Of a DNA stretch of 64,000 nt, positions 8,047-16,850 are shown one piece after another. The stretch is from the NCBI RefSeq assembly GCF_001857965.1, contig NZ_CP017774.1:3787215-3851214 (forward strand). Direction: 5' to 3'. The stretch's first letter is position 1. Every line of letters starts with the position of its first letter. This DNA is from Flavobacterium commune (GTDB lineage Bacteria > Bacteroidota > Bacteroidia > Flavobacteriales > Flavobacteriaceae). Both the position numbers and the translations under genes were made by a program. The notes beneath the pieces were generated by a model that was not told the DNA's origin, did no database searches, and saw only the letters and a program-made list of their open reading frames with translations.

Positions 8047-9975
8047 TTAATACTCCCATCTTACAAAAGCCTCCATAGCAGCGTAACTGGAAAGCCCTAA
8101 TTTATCATATAAGGCTGCTGTTTCACTATTTCGGTCTTCAGCTCTTTGCCAAAATTCTCTGGCATCCGATCCCTGGAAAACAACCCCGTCTTTTTGAGAT
8201 TGGTGTTTAAAAATACCATGTCTTTTAGCTAAAACCTGATCCGGACTCATTGGTACTGCCATTTCAATCTCATCAATTCCCCATTCCTGCCAGGCTCCTC
8301 TGTACAACCACAACCAACAATCTTTCATAAAATCCTTAGATTTTAAATTTTTCACAGCTTCAAAAATAGCATCCAAACAAACTTTATGGGTACCGTGTGG
8401 ATCGGCTAAATCACCAGCTGCATAAATCTGATGTGGTTTAATTTTCTCAATCAAATCCATCGTAATTTGGATATCATCCTGACCAATAGGATTCTTTTTA
8501 ATCGTACCTGTTTCATAAAACGGCAACTCCATAAAATGGATTTGGTCATCAGCTAAACCAACATAATGACTAGTTGCACGCGCTTCTCCTTTTCGAATTA
8601 AACCTTTGATATAACGAACTTCTGGAATGTCGATTTCACTGCTTTTTTTATTTTTAAGAAAAGTAATTGATTTTTTAAAAATAGTTTCAGCTTCAAGACT
8701 TTTTATACCAAATTTCTCATTATAATCGCAAACAAAATTGGCAAAACGTAATGCCTCATCATCGGCTACAGCAATATTTCCTGAAGTTTGATAAGCAACA
8801 TGTACTTCATGTCCTTGTTCTTGTAAACGCATAAAAGTACCTCCCATACTAATGATATCATCGTCAGGATGCGGACTAAAAATCAATACCTTTTTTCTTG
8901 AAGGTAAAGCTCTTTCAGGTCTGTTCTCGTCATTTGCATTAGGTTTCCCCCCTGGCCATCCAGTAATGGTATTTTGAAGTTTATTGAAAATTTTAATATT
9001 GATTTCGTAAGCAGGTCCTGAATCGGCTAATAAATCACTCATACCGTTTTCGATATAATCAGCATCAGTCAACATCAAAATAGGTTTCTTTAATTTTAAT
9101 GCTAAACCTAAAACTGCTTTTCGGATTAATTTATCAGTCCAGACAATTTTTTCAACTAACCAAGGAGTATTGATTCTTGTTAGTTTTGAAGAAGCTTCTT
9201 TGTCTAAAACAAAAACCGCATTATCATGTTCCTGTAAAAAGGAAGCCGGTACCTGATTTGTTACCTCTCCTTCTACAGAGGCTTTGATAATATTCGATTT
9301 TCCTTCGCCCCAAGCCATCAAAATAACCTGTTTAGCTTCCATTATTTTTTTTACTCCCAAAGTAATTGCTGTTCTTGGCGTATTACTCAACCCTGAAAAA
9401 TCTCCACTTGCCGCAACTCTGGTAATATGATCTAAGGCTACTAATCTGGTTTTTGAATTCTGTAAAGAACCTGATTCGTTAAAACCGATATGACCGTTAC
9501 CTCCAATTCCAAGAATCTGCAAATCAATTCCTCCCAAAGATTCAATTTTAGCTTCATAATTAGCACAATAATCGGCTATAGCTTCTTTTGATAAAGTTCC
9601 ATCTGGAATATTTACGTTTTCAGGCAGAATGTCAACATGGTTAAAAAATAATTCTTTCATGAATCGCACGTAACTGTTTATCGAATCCGGTTCCATTGGG
9701 TAATATTCATCCAGATTGAAGGAAACCACATTTTTAAAACTCAAACCTTCTTCTTTGTGCAAGCGTACTAATTCAGCATATAACCCCTTTGGTGAAGAAC
9801 CTGTTGCCAAACCTAAAATACATAATTCATTACTTACCTGTTTTGATTTGATCAATGAAGCTATTTGTTGAGCAACAGCCTTAGAAGCCTCCGTTGAATT
9901 TTCAAAAACTACTGTATCAATATTTTCAAATCTTTTTTCAAAACCTGTCGCTTTGTCTATATTACTTTTTAACAT
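8047..9975 (-). CDS. nagB: Glucosamine-6-phosphate deaminase fused to PIG-L/LmbE-type deacetylase domain
   Basis: A 642-residue two-domain protein. Residues 1-300 are a NagB/SIS-like deaminase (GlcN-6-P to Fru-6-P + NH3), with LGLATGSSPKGLY (phosphate loop, ~54-66), FNLDEYY (Asp89) and GIGGNGHIGFNE (His162). The Asp of the classical NDGH motif is Asn160 here, a variant also known in other NagB proteins. Residues ~360-640 form a PIG-L zinc deacetylase domain with SPHPDDD (368-373). The long form is common in Bacteroidota. The natural inference is that the second domain deacetylates GlcNAc-6-P (or a related amino sugar) to feed the first, replacing NagA. It is the last gene of the operon from 14410. 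Confidence 0.9.
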   Translation of the reverse strand: MLKSNIDKATGFEKRFENIDTVVFENSTEASKAVAQQIASLIKSKQVSNELCILGLATGSSPKGLYAELVRLHKEEGLSFKNVVSFNLDEYYPMEPDSINSYVRFMKELFFNHVDILPENVNIPDGTLSKEAIADYCANYEAKIESLGGIDLQILGIGGNGHIGFNESGSLQNSKTRLVALDHITRVAASGDFSGLSNTPRTAITLGVKKIMEAKQVILMAWGEGKSNIIKASVEGEVTNQVPASFLQEHDNAVFVLDKEASSKLTRINTPWLVEKIVWTDKLIRKAVLGLALKLKKPILMLTDADYIENGMSDLLADSGPAYEINIKIFNKLQNTITGWPGGKPNANDENRPERALPSRKKVLIFSPHPDDDIISMGGTFMRLQEQGHEVHVAYQTSGNIAVADDEALRFANFVCDYNEKFGIKSLEAETIFKKSITFLKNKKSSEIDIPEVRYIKGLIRKGEARATSHYVGLADDQIHFMELPFYETGTIKKNPIGQDDIQITMDLIEKIKPHQIYAAGDLADPHGTHKVCLDAIFEAVKNLKSKDFMKDCWLWLYRGAWQEWGIDEIEMAVPMSPDQVLAKRHGIFKHQSQKDGVVFQGSDAREFWQRAEDRNSETAALYDKLGLSSYAAMEAFVRWEY

Positions 9976-10014
9976 TGTTAGTTTATTTTTAAATTTTATA
10001 TTGTATTTATTCGC

Positions 10015-11397
10015 TTATTTTCTTGACCAGCTGGTGTATTTATGCCCTTTATGTGCAAAGAAGAAAATCATTAAATAAGCAGGTAAAAGCATTAAATATG
10101 CTATTTGATTTCCTGTTTTTGCTGTGGATAAAGCTGCTGTAGCTTGATTAGACATATTGATACTTTCGGCTAAAAGCCCATATAATAAAGGAAAAATTGC
10201 TCCACCTATGATAGACATAATTAGTATTGCTCCACCAATTTTTGTGTATCCTCCTAAATTCTGAAGAGCCAATGGCCAAATTGCCGGCCAACAAAGTGCA
10301 TTGACCAAACCGAATAGTGCTACTAAAATAATTACCAAAGGCAAAGCGGGAATAAAAGGTAATTGAATCATAATACTCGGAGACAGCAACACAATGGAAA
10401 TCACTAAAATCACTCCCAAAATACCTGAAATTTTTAATGCATTAACCTGAGATAAGTATTTAGGTATTAATGCGATTCCAACAATATAACCTATCAACAT
10501 TGCTGTCATGGTAAACGAGGTCAACTTAAGATAAAAATCCCCATTTTCACCATAAACTCCGAGCTGTTTTCCAAAAGTTCCTATTGTATCTCCCGCTATT
10601 ACCTCTGCTGCAACATACAACATCAGAGTTATTGCCCCCAAAACAAGTTGTGGATACTTGAATGCATTACTAATTTGTTTATAGATACTCAAATGAGCTA
10701 CATGGCCATCTTCATCTAAATCAATTTCAGGAAGAGGGGATAACTTCGCTAAGATTGCTAAAATTAAAATTACGATTCCCATATAAATATACGGTGTTTG
10801 CAATTGAAGTGCCAGCGTATCCAATGCTTCTGATCTAGACACAGTGCCAAGCATAGCTATTTTTTCTTTAGTATAATCCTTCATGTTAGACAATACCAAA
10901 GCAGTTAATACTAAAGGTGCTATAAATCCGGCTAATTTGTTGGCAATTCCTAAAACACTAATTCTTGCCGCTGCACTCTCCCTTGGACCAATTACAACGA
11001 CATAAGGATTTGCCGCAGTCTGTAAAATGGCTAATCCTGTTCCCATTATGAACAAAGCTACTAAGAACAAAAGAAAAGTTCTCATTTCAGCAGCTGGATA
11101 AAACATGAATGCCCCAATAGCAATTACTATTAAACCGAGTGAAATACCATTTTTATACCCAACTTTTTCTATAATCCAAGAAGACGGAATAGCCATTACA
11201 AAATAAGCAATATAAAAAGCAAAAGCTACAAAATAAGCCTCTGATGGTGATAATTCACAGGCTATTTCAAAAAATGGAATCAAAGGTCCATTTAACCAGG
11301 TAACAAACCCTAATATAAAAAATAACAGAGTTAAAATAGCCATCGGTATTAAAACTTTACTTTGACTTTTTTCTAATGTGTTTTTAATTTGTGTCAT
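10015..11397 (-). CDS. MFS sugar permease, FucP/GluP/NagP type
   Basis: A 460-residue major facilitator with 12 hydrophobic segments. Features of the fucose/glucose/N-acetylglucosamine permease family are the start ILTLLFFILGFVTWLNGPLIP, then AYFVMAIPSSWIIEKVGYKNG and ILQTAANPYVVVIGP. It should carry a neutral monosaccharide or N-acetylhexosamine with protons across the inner membrane. It sits 39 bp upstream of nagB and downstream of the kinase-transferase-epimerase trio, so GalNAc or GlcNAc is the best substrate guess. The substrate cannot be read from the protein alone. Confidence 0.88.
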   Translation of the reverse strand: MTQIKNTLEKSQSKVLIPMAILTLLFFILGFVTWLNGPLIPFFEIACELSPSEAYFVAFAFYIAYFVMAIPSSWIIEKVGYKNGISLGLIVIAIGAFMFYPAAEMRTFLLFLVALFIMGTGLAILQTAANPYVVVIGPRESAAARISVLGIANKLAGFIAPLVLTALVLSNMKDYTKEKIAMLGTVSRSEALDTLALQLQTPYIYMGIVILILAILAKLSPLPEIDLDEDGHVAHLSIYKQISNAFKYPQLVLGAITLMLYVAAEVIAGDTIGTFGKQLGVYGENGDFYLKLTSFTMTAMLIGYIVGIALIPKYLSQVNALKISGILGVILVISIVLLSPSIMIQLPFIPALPLVIILVALFGLVNALCWPAIWPLALQNLGGYTKIGGAILIMSIIGGAIFPLLYGLLAESINMSNQATAALSTAKTGNQIAYLMLLPAYLMIFFFAHKGHKYTSWSRK

Positions 11398-11469
11398 TTT
11401 GCTTATCGTTAAATTAATTTATCATGCTTTAAATAATAACCAATTCGTCTGGAATCCCAAACCCTTCTT

Positions 11470-12393
11470 TTATTTTAGCAATTCCTGATGATAAAAAGCA
11501 ATGGTTTCTTCTAAAGCTGTTTCAATAGAATGAGCTGGCTTAAAACCTAAATTATTGAATTTTGATGGATCTGCTTTCGAATGCTTAATATCACCTGAAC
11601 GTTCTTCTAAGAATTGTATTTGGGATTTAGAATTTGTTATTTTAATTATTTTTTCTGCCAATTCTAAGATAGAAGTACTATACCCCAAAGCTACATTATA
11701 GGTTTCATTACCAATTTGAGATGCCAAAATATTGGCTTTCACAACATCTTTCACATAAATAAAATCTCTAGTTTGTGAACCGTCTCCATAAATAGTTATC
11801 GGCTGGTTTTGAAGGGCTTTATTAATAAAAATAGGCACTGCTGCCGCATAAGCTGATTGAGGATTTTGCCTTGGTCCAAAGACATTAAAATATCGCAATG
11901 AAGCTGTCGGAACATTCCATTGATCCTGATACATCTTTAAATAGAATTCTCCATCTAATTTTGTAATTGCATAAGGAGTCATTGGCTCAGGAATCATAGT
12001 TTCTACTTTAGGCAAAACAGGATTATTTCCATAATTAGCAGCTGATGAAGAAAGCACCACTTTGCAGCCATTGTTTTTTCTTGCTGCCTCCAGGATATTA
12101 ATTGTTCCGATGGTGTTGATATCAATACATTCATCCAAACGCAATAATGATTCAGGAACACTAACTAAAGCTGCCAAATGAAAAATACTACTTGCTCCTT
12201 GAACTAACTCATCAACAAGCCCCTTGTCTCTAATATCTCCTTTAACAAACTGAACATTTAATCCGTCGAGATTTTTTTCGAATCCAGTTCTTAGACTATC
12301 TAACACAATAACTTGGTGTCCTTCTCCAGATAAATGTTCAGCAATATGACTTCCTATAAATCCCGATCCTCCTGTAATTACATATTTTTTCAT
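11470..12393 (-). CDS. NAD-dependent UDP-sugar 4-epimerase family protein
   Basis: An extended short-chain dehydrogenase, 307 residues from the chosen start. Motifs are GGSGFIGSHIAEHL (NAD binding at the N-terminus), LSSSAANYG (Ser), PYAITKLDGE (YxxxK catalytic pair) and SLRYFNVFGPRQNP with YGDGSQTRDFIYV, as in UDP-glucose/UDP-GlcNAc 4-epimerases. I take ATG at 12393 (MKKYVITGG) as the start; an alternative at 12441 adds 16 residues and overlaps the upstream gene. In this operon it could interconvert UDP-GalNAc and UDP-GlcNAc (inferred). Confidence 0.87.
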   Translation of the reverse strand: MKKYVITGGSGFIGSHIAEHLSGEGHQVIVLDSLRTGFEKNLDGLNVQFVKGDIRDKGLVDELVQGASSIFHLAALVSVPESLLRLDECIDINTIGTINILEAARKNNGCKVVLSSSAANYGNNPVLPKVETMIPEPMTPYAITKLDGEFYLKMYQDQWNVPTASLRYFNVFGPRQNPQSAYAAAVPIFINKALQNQPITIYGDGSQTRDFIYVKDVVKANILASQIGNETYNVALGYSTSILELAEKIIKITNSKSQIQFLEERSGDIKHSKADPSKFNNLGFKPAHSIETALEETIAFYHQELLK

Positions 12394-12431
12394 TTCTTTC
12401 TGTTTTTTTTTAAAATTGTTTATTAAGTTAT

Positions 12432-13310
12432 TTAATTCCAATCCAATACAGGAAAATGTTTTTTCAAATAAGCCTTTACTTCTACAATATCTTCTTTTGC
12501 AGTTAAATCAGGCACATGTTCTGAAAAAGGAATTCCTAAAGCAGTATTAGGGAAATCCTGTAATAAGTTTAAAAGCACTGTTGGTAATTCTTTTTCGTCC
12601 CTTTCAGGGTGAACCGGACAATTTTTAAGATAAGGATATAAAGTTTCACCTTTGAACTTAAAGGCATTCATACTTACCCTAATTTTTCCATCAGCATCCT
12701 TAAAGGATTCTACAACGTCAGCCTCTGGCTTTTCAATAATATCAAGAAGACAGCTGTTTTGATTCAATTTTGCAACTGCAAAACGGGAAATACGCTCAGC
12801 AGGAAATTCCATTGCATCACGATCATAGCTAATAAACGCATTAGGACTATTGGTTTCACGAAGTGCATACAATGCCTCAGCTGAATATAAATTATCACTA
12901 TTACAAACCGAATAAAATTGGGTATTTAATTCAGGATATTGCTCAACTGCCTGAAATAAAGCGTCGGCAGTTCCAAATGGTTTGACTCTTCCTTCTGGAA
13001 CGTATTGAACAGCAAAAGAAATATTCAATCCGTGAAAATCATTGTTCTTATCCTTATTACCATAAAACGATTTAAACAACTCTCCCTGTTCCCCTATAAT
13101 GATATAGATGTTTTTATATCCCGCTTTTTTTGCATTTACTAAAAGATAATCCATTAAAGGTCTTCCATTAGGACCAACTCCTATCAAACCTTTACTTCTT
13201 TCGTTTGCTTGTGCGATTTCCTCTTCTGTCAAATTTTCAACTATCGCTTCTTTTTTCATTCTTGAAGAAGCTCCCCCTGCTAAAATTATTAAATTAGTAT
13301 GCATATTCAT
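12432..13310 (-). CDS. Sugar-1-phosphate nucleotidyltransferase
   Basis: 292 residues. The N-terminus LIILAGGASSRMKK is the nucleotide-binding signature of sugar nucleotidyltransferases. Further on are KGLIGVGPNGRPLMDYLL, a GTADAL segment (~112-117) and CNSDNLYS, the position of the metal-binding Asp. IEKPEADV follows, as in uridylyltransferases. It lies 14 bp after the GHMP kinase and leads into the epimerase, so it probably couples a hexosamine 1-phosphate with UTP. The enzyme is reversible, so it could also release GlcNAc-1-P from UDP-GlcNAc. Substrate specificity is inferred from context. Confidence 0.85.
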   Translation of the reverse strand: MNMHTNLIILAGGASSRMKKEAIVENLTEEEIAQANERSKGLIGVGPNGRPLMDYLLVNAKKAGYKNIYIIIGEQGELFKSFYGNKDKNNDFHGLNISFAVQYVPEGRVKPFGTADALFQAVEQYPELNTQFYSVCNSDNLYSAEALYALRETNSPNAFISYDRDAMEFPAERISRFAVAKLNQNSCLLDIIEKPEADVVESFKDADGKIRVSMNAFKFKGETLYPYLKNCPVHPERDEKELPTVLLNLLQDFPNTALGIPFSEHVPDLTAKEDIVEVKAYLKKHFPVLDWN

Positions 13311-13324
13311 TTTTATTAAAAAAT

Positions 13325-14410
13325 TTACAATGTTTTTACTATTCTTGCTCCTGGATCTACATTTACAGCATAAGCAGCAACTGCTCCAGCAGCCAACATT
13401 GCTTCTACCACCTTAGATTCTTTTCCTGGTTCAGCTATCGCTACAATACTGCCTCCACCTCCTGAACCAACAATTTTAGCTCCATAAGCGCCTGCCTCTA
13501 GTGCAGCATTAATCATAGCATCAATTCTTGGAACTGTTATTTTTAGTAAATCTCTCAAAACAGCATGATGACAGTTCATTAATTCGCCAATCTTTTTTAA
13601 ATCAAGAGAAGGTTTTTGAAATTCAATTAAAGCCATTTTAGTATAATGGTGATTCTTGATTGCTGCTTCAAAATAAGGAATCAATCGGTCTGGCAAAAAG
13701 TTGCAGTACTGCTTTAAATCCTCAATTTCAGTCTTATTCAAATCGAAGTTTTCAAAATGACTTTTTACAATTTCTATTGCCAATAATGCATTTGCTTTTA
13801 ATTCCCCTATTAAACCAATGGTCTCTTTTGGAACTCCTGAAACCCCCGTTACCAGACCATCTAAGCCTTTTCCTATGACCGTAACCGAAAATGGATTTAC
13901 AGTATTTATATGTACCACATTGCCAACACCGATACTAAAATGATCCATCATACCTCCAGGCTCACCGTGCTCCACAACTTCAGACAAATAACCTATTTTA
14001 GAAATAAATTCCGGTGTTACTTCTTCATTAACACCAAAAGCTTCGACCAAAAAATTAATCCACGCCAACAATAAAGCTGATGAACTTGATGTCCCAGAAT
14101 TGATTGGAATATTACCAGTTATAGTAATATCATATCCTACATTAGGTACACAACCATACCTTCTTAAAACCCTTAACGAAGAAGCAAAATAATCACGAGG
14201 TTCTAACTCCGAAAAAACCTCATTGATATCTATCACTCTAAGCTGATTAATATCGACCATATCCAACTTGAATACACCTGTTTTATTTTGTACTGCAGAA
14301 AGCTTTATATTTCTACTTATTGCACAAGCAATAACAGGCAATCCAAGATAATCCTGATGATCTCCAAAAAGGCAAGTTCTCCCTGGCGCTAACGATACAA
14401 TATTTTTCAT
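13325..14410 (-). CDS. GHMP-family sugar 1-kinase (candidate GalNAc kinase)
   Basis: 361 residues. All three GHMP motifs are present: PGRTCLFGDHQDYLGLP (residues 9-25, galactokinase-type sugar/ATP entry), PINSGTSSSSALLLA (102-116, phosphate loop) and KIVGSGGGGSIVAI near the C-terminus. GGMMDHFS places the catalytic Asp at 156. It is closer in style to galactokinase-like anomeric kinases than to mevalonate kinases. It is the first gene of the operon and lies directly downstream of the paired operators. Given the chondroitin lyases nearby, GalNAc is the likely substrate; galactose or a uronic acid remain possible. Confidence 0.85.
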   Translation of the reverse strand: MKNIVSLAPGRTCLFGDHQDYLGLPVIACAISRNIKLSAVQNKTGVFKLDMVDINQLRVIDINEVFSELEPRDYFASSLRVLRRYGCVPNVGYDITITGNIPINSGTSSSSALLLAWINFLVEAFGVNEEVTPEFISKIGYLSEVVEHGEPGGMMDHFSIGVGNVVHINTVNPFSVTVIGKGLDGLVTGVSGVPKETIGLIGELKANALLAIEIVKSHFENFDLNKTEIEDLKQYCNFLPDRLIPYFEAAIKNHHYTKMALIEFQKPSLDLKKIGELMNCHHAVLRDLLKITVPRIDAMINAALEAGAYGAKIVGSGGGGSIVAIAEPGKESKVVEAMLAAGAVAAYAVNVDPGARIVKTL

Positions 14411-14541
14411 TTTAACAAATTAAATAACTAATAAACAATACATTAAACAACTTAAAACTCAAAACATCAACCCCATTTTTTAAGTTTTATAATGCGAAAC
14501 TATAGATTTAATTTAAGTAAAACAAGAAAAAACAATAAAAA

Positions 14542-14578
14542 TGTGCTCGAACACACCAAAACAATGTTCTCGAGCACA
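14542..14578. promoter_or_regulatory. Paired LacI-type operators between sugar operon and lacI
   Basis: Two palindromes, TGTGCTCGAACACA (14542-14555) and TGTTCTCGAGCACA (14565-14578), lie 23 bp apart centre to centre in the 398-bp divergent region 14411-14808. They match the sites at 16561, 35558, 47370 and 47390. A TCTTGTT block follows on the minus strand, as at the susC and lyase promoters. The rest of the region shows a candidate TATAGTTTC element for the minus-strand operon and nothing else I can name. Confidence 0.8.
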
Positions 14579-14808
14579 AAAAATACGTTTTTTACTACTA
14601 AATTTCTATAAAACAAAAAAAAAGTGTATAATTGGATGCTAAAACAAATTTTATTAAAAAAGTAGAACTCTTAAAAGCAAAAACCGATTTTGATATTAAA
14701 AATCCATTAATAAATTTACACTTAATATTAAAAATAACTTTACTATAAGAACTGCTAAAAAAAATAAATTGAAGCATAAAACAGATTAAACCTGATATAT
14801 TAGCATCT

Positions 14809-15849
14809 ATGAATAAAAAATATACTATAAAAGACATTGCACAATTAGCAGGAGTGTCTAAAGGCACAGTCGATAGAGTTTTACATAACCGAGGAAAAGT
14901 TTCTCCAAAGGCGCTTGATAGTATAAATGCTGTTTTAAACGAAATAGATTATGAACCTAATCTAATTGCCCGAAATCTAAAAAACAATAAAATATACACT
15001 ATAAGTGTAGTACTCCCTGATCCGGCATACGATTCATACTGGAAGCCTTGTATCAAAGGGATTCAAGATGCCATAAAGGAATTTAAAGCTTTTAACTTAT
15101 CGATTAAAGCACATTATTTTAATCCCGAAGACACAAATTCCTTTATAGATATAAATGAAAACGTATTGCAATTAAAACCAGATGCCGTACTATTAGCGCC
15201 TTTATTTTTCCATGAAGCCTTGACTGCAATTGAAAACTATAATAAACAGGGAACGCTAGTTAATGCATTCAACAACCAAGTACCATCTGAAGAAATCAGA
15301 AATTTTGTAGGACAAAATCTTTATCAAAGCGGTAGAGTCGCAGCTAAATTAATGGAAGTTATAACTCAAAATGGACAAATTGCAATTATTCATATTGATG
15401 AAAAATTCAAAAATGCTATACACATGCAGGAAAAAGAAAAAGGTTTTAGAAATTATTTTCTTGAAAATAAAAAATCAGATCAGGATATAACAACTTTAAA
15501 ATTAAAAAAATCAACTTACGAAATAAAATTTACTGCTTTTTTAAAAGAAAATCCAAATCTATCTGGTATTTTCATAACTACTTCTAAGGCTTATCAAGTT
15601 GCTAGAATTATTAATGAAACTAACAATAACAAGATCTCAATTATTGGTTATGACCTACTAGAAGACAACATCAATTATTTAAACAAAGGAACAATAGATT
15701 TTCTAATTAATCAAAATCCAAAACAACAAGTATACCTAGGAATCTGTTCATTGGTAGATCATTTTATATTTGGAAAAAACATCACTCCCGAAACACTCTT
15801 ACCTATAGACATAGTTAACTCTGAAAACGCCAGTTATTACATGGAATAA
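14809..15849 (+). CDS. LacI-family transcriptional regulator
   Basis: 346 residues. The N-terminal helix-turn-helix is textbook: YTIKDIAQLAGVSKGTVDRV, then LHNRGKVSPKA and a hinge around YEPNLIARNLK. A periplasmic-binding-protein-like sensor domain follows (about 60-340), with VVLPDPAYDSYWKPCIKGI and IIGYDLLEDN. It should bind CG-centred palindromes. TGTGCTCGAGCACA sites lie in its own upstream region and before three other transcription units in the window, making it the best candidate regulator of the chondroitin/GalNAc genes. The ligand is unknown; a GalNAc-derived sugar phosphate or free amino sugar is a reasonable guess. Confidence 0.92.
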   Translation: MNKKYTIKDIAQLAGVSKGTVDRVLHNRGKVSPKALDSINAVLNEIDYEPNLIARNLKNNKIYTISVVLPDPAYDSYWKPCIKGIQDAIKEFKAFNLSIKAHYFNPEDTNSFIDINENVLQLKPDAVLLAPLFFHEALTAIENYNKQGTLVNAFNNQVPSEEIRNFVGQNLYQSGRVAAKLMEVITQNGQIAIIHIDEKFKNAIHMQEKEKGFRNYFLENKKSDQDITTLKLKKSTYEIKFTAFLKENPNLSGIFITTSKAYQVARIINETNNNKISIIGYDLLEDNINYLNKGTIDFLINQNPKQQVYLGICSLVDHFIFGKNITPETLLPIDIVNSENASYYME

Positions 15850-15853
15850 AAAT

Positions 15854-16504
15854 TTAAAACATTAAATGCAATACTCCAAAAGAAGATGGAATATGAAAAT
15901 CAGGAGTCTCAGTATTAGGATTTACCCAGGAAATCCAAGTTGGCTCAAAATTAATTCCATCTTCAGAATTATATTTTGCTCTAAAAATTCCAGCTTCAAT
16001 CTTATTATCTTTAATCAAATTAAACTTATTAAAAGAATCGATACTAATAGCTCCTTCTACTGTAAAACTCTTATCATTTTTTGATGATTTTACTTTGATA
16101 TCATTTTTTGGCCAGTTCCAGTTAAAATCAAATTTTTTATCAGGATAAGCTATAAAATCCATTATTCTTGCAGCAGTATCGATTTCTAAACAGTAATAAG
16201 GATTTAACGAAGTATCAGGTCTAAAAAAAAGTTCAACTCTGTCAGAATCATTGATACTGACAAAACTGTCGTCTTTGGCTACGATATGGATTTTAGAATC
16301 AAAAACTCTAAAACAAAAAAAGAAATACACTCCATCCCATAAGGCTCTAAATTCTATTTTTGAAGGCTCCTTTATATCCCAAGGAGAAAGAAACTGAGTC
16401 AATACTTCTGCTTTATCCCAGACACCCCCCTCCCCTTTTCCTGTAATTTCCAACTCCAATTTCTCTATCAAATTAACCCTGTAAATATTGCTCTCTCTTT
16501 TCAT
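15854..16504 (-). CDS. CBM9-like carbohydrate-binding protein
   Basis: 216 residues from ATG 16504 (MKRESNIYRV). A longer frame from GTG at 16552 runs through the promoter -7 element and is rejected. The sequence resembles the carbohydrate-binding family 9-like fold: WDGVYFFFCFRVFD, DSDRVELFFRPD, YYCLEIDTAARIMD, then FTVEGAISIDSF and SFGVLHLMF at the end. There is no signal peptide, which is unusual for a glycan-binding domain and suggests a cytoplasmic or unknown export route. It is convergent with lacI and has its own operator-controlled promoter. Its role is unknown. Confidence 0.75.
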   Translation of the reverse strand: MKRESNIYRVNLIEKLELEITGKGEGGVWDKAEVLTQFLSPWDIKEPSKIEFRALWDGVYFFFCFRVFDSKIHIVAKDDSFVSINDSDRVELFFRPDTSLNPYYCLEIDTAARIMDFIAYPDKKFDFNWNWPKNDIKVKSSKNDKSFTVEGAISIDSFNKFNLIKDNKIEAGIFRAKYNSEDGINFEPTWISWVNPNTETPDFHIPSSFGVLHLMF

Positions 16505-16551
16505 ACTATTTTTTATTTTAATGCTAATAGAACTCTTATTTCTTTTAAACA

Positions 16552-16582
16552 CAAATATAGTGTGCTCGAGAACATTTTCAAT
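16552..16582 (-). promoter_or_regulatory. Promoter of CBM9-like gene with operator between -33 and -7
   Basis: On the minus strand, a TTG element (about 16579-16581) is followed after 19 bp by TATATTTG (16552-16559). This is the Bacteroidota -33/-7 arrangement. The palindrome TGTGCTCGAGAACA (16561-16574 on the plus strand) fills the spacer, so a bound repressor would block RNA polymerase directly. Confidence 0.75.
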
Positions 16583-16850
16583 ACATTTTCTTGGAATTTT
16601 ATTATCATATAGCTACTTTTGGCCTTCAAAAGAGTAAGAACACCAGAGCAACAAAAAACAACAAGCTGATTTTAAACAAAAATAAAGAAAATCATTCTCT
16701 TAAATCTTTTTGGTCTAATACTTTTATATTTCTCAAAAAGTAAAAAATCAATTCACCTCTTCAATCTACATTTTCTTTTGAAAAACTCCATCATCAAAAT
16801 AATTTTATGTATAAAATAAACACAAGTAATTTTAATAAAAATCAATAATT

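Noticed and set aside
16505-16552. GTG start at 16552 for the CBM9-like gene
   Set aside because: It lies inside the TATATTTG promoter element beside the operator; ATG 16504 is the sensible start.
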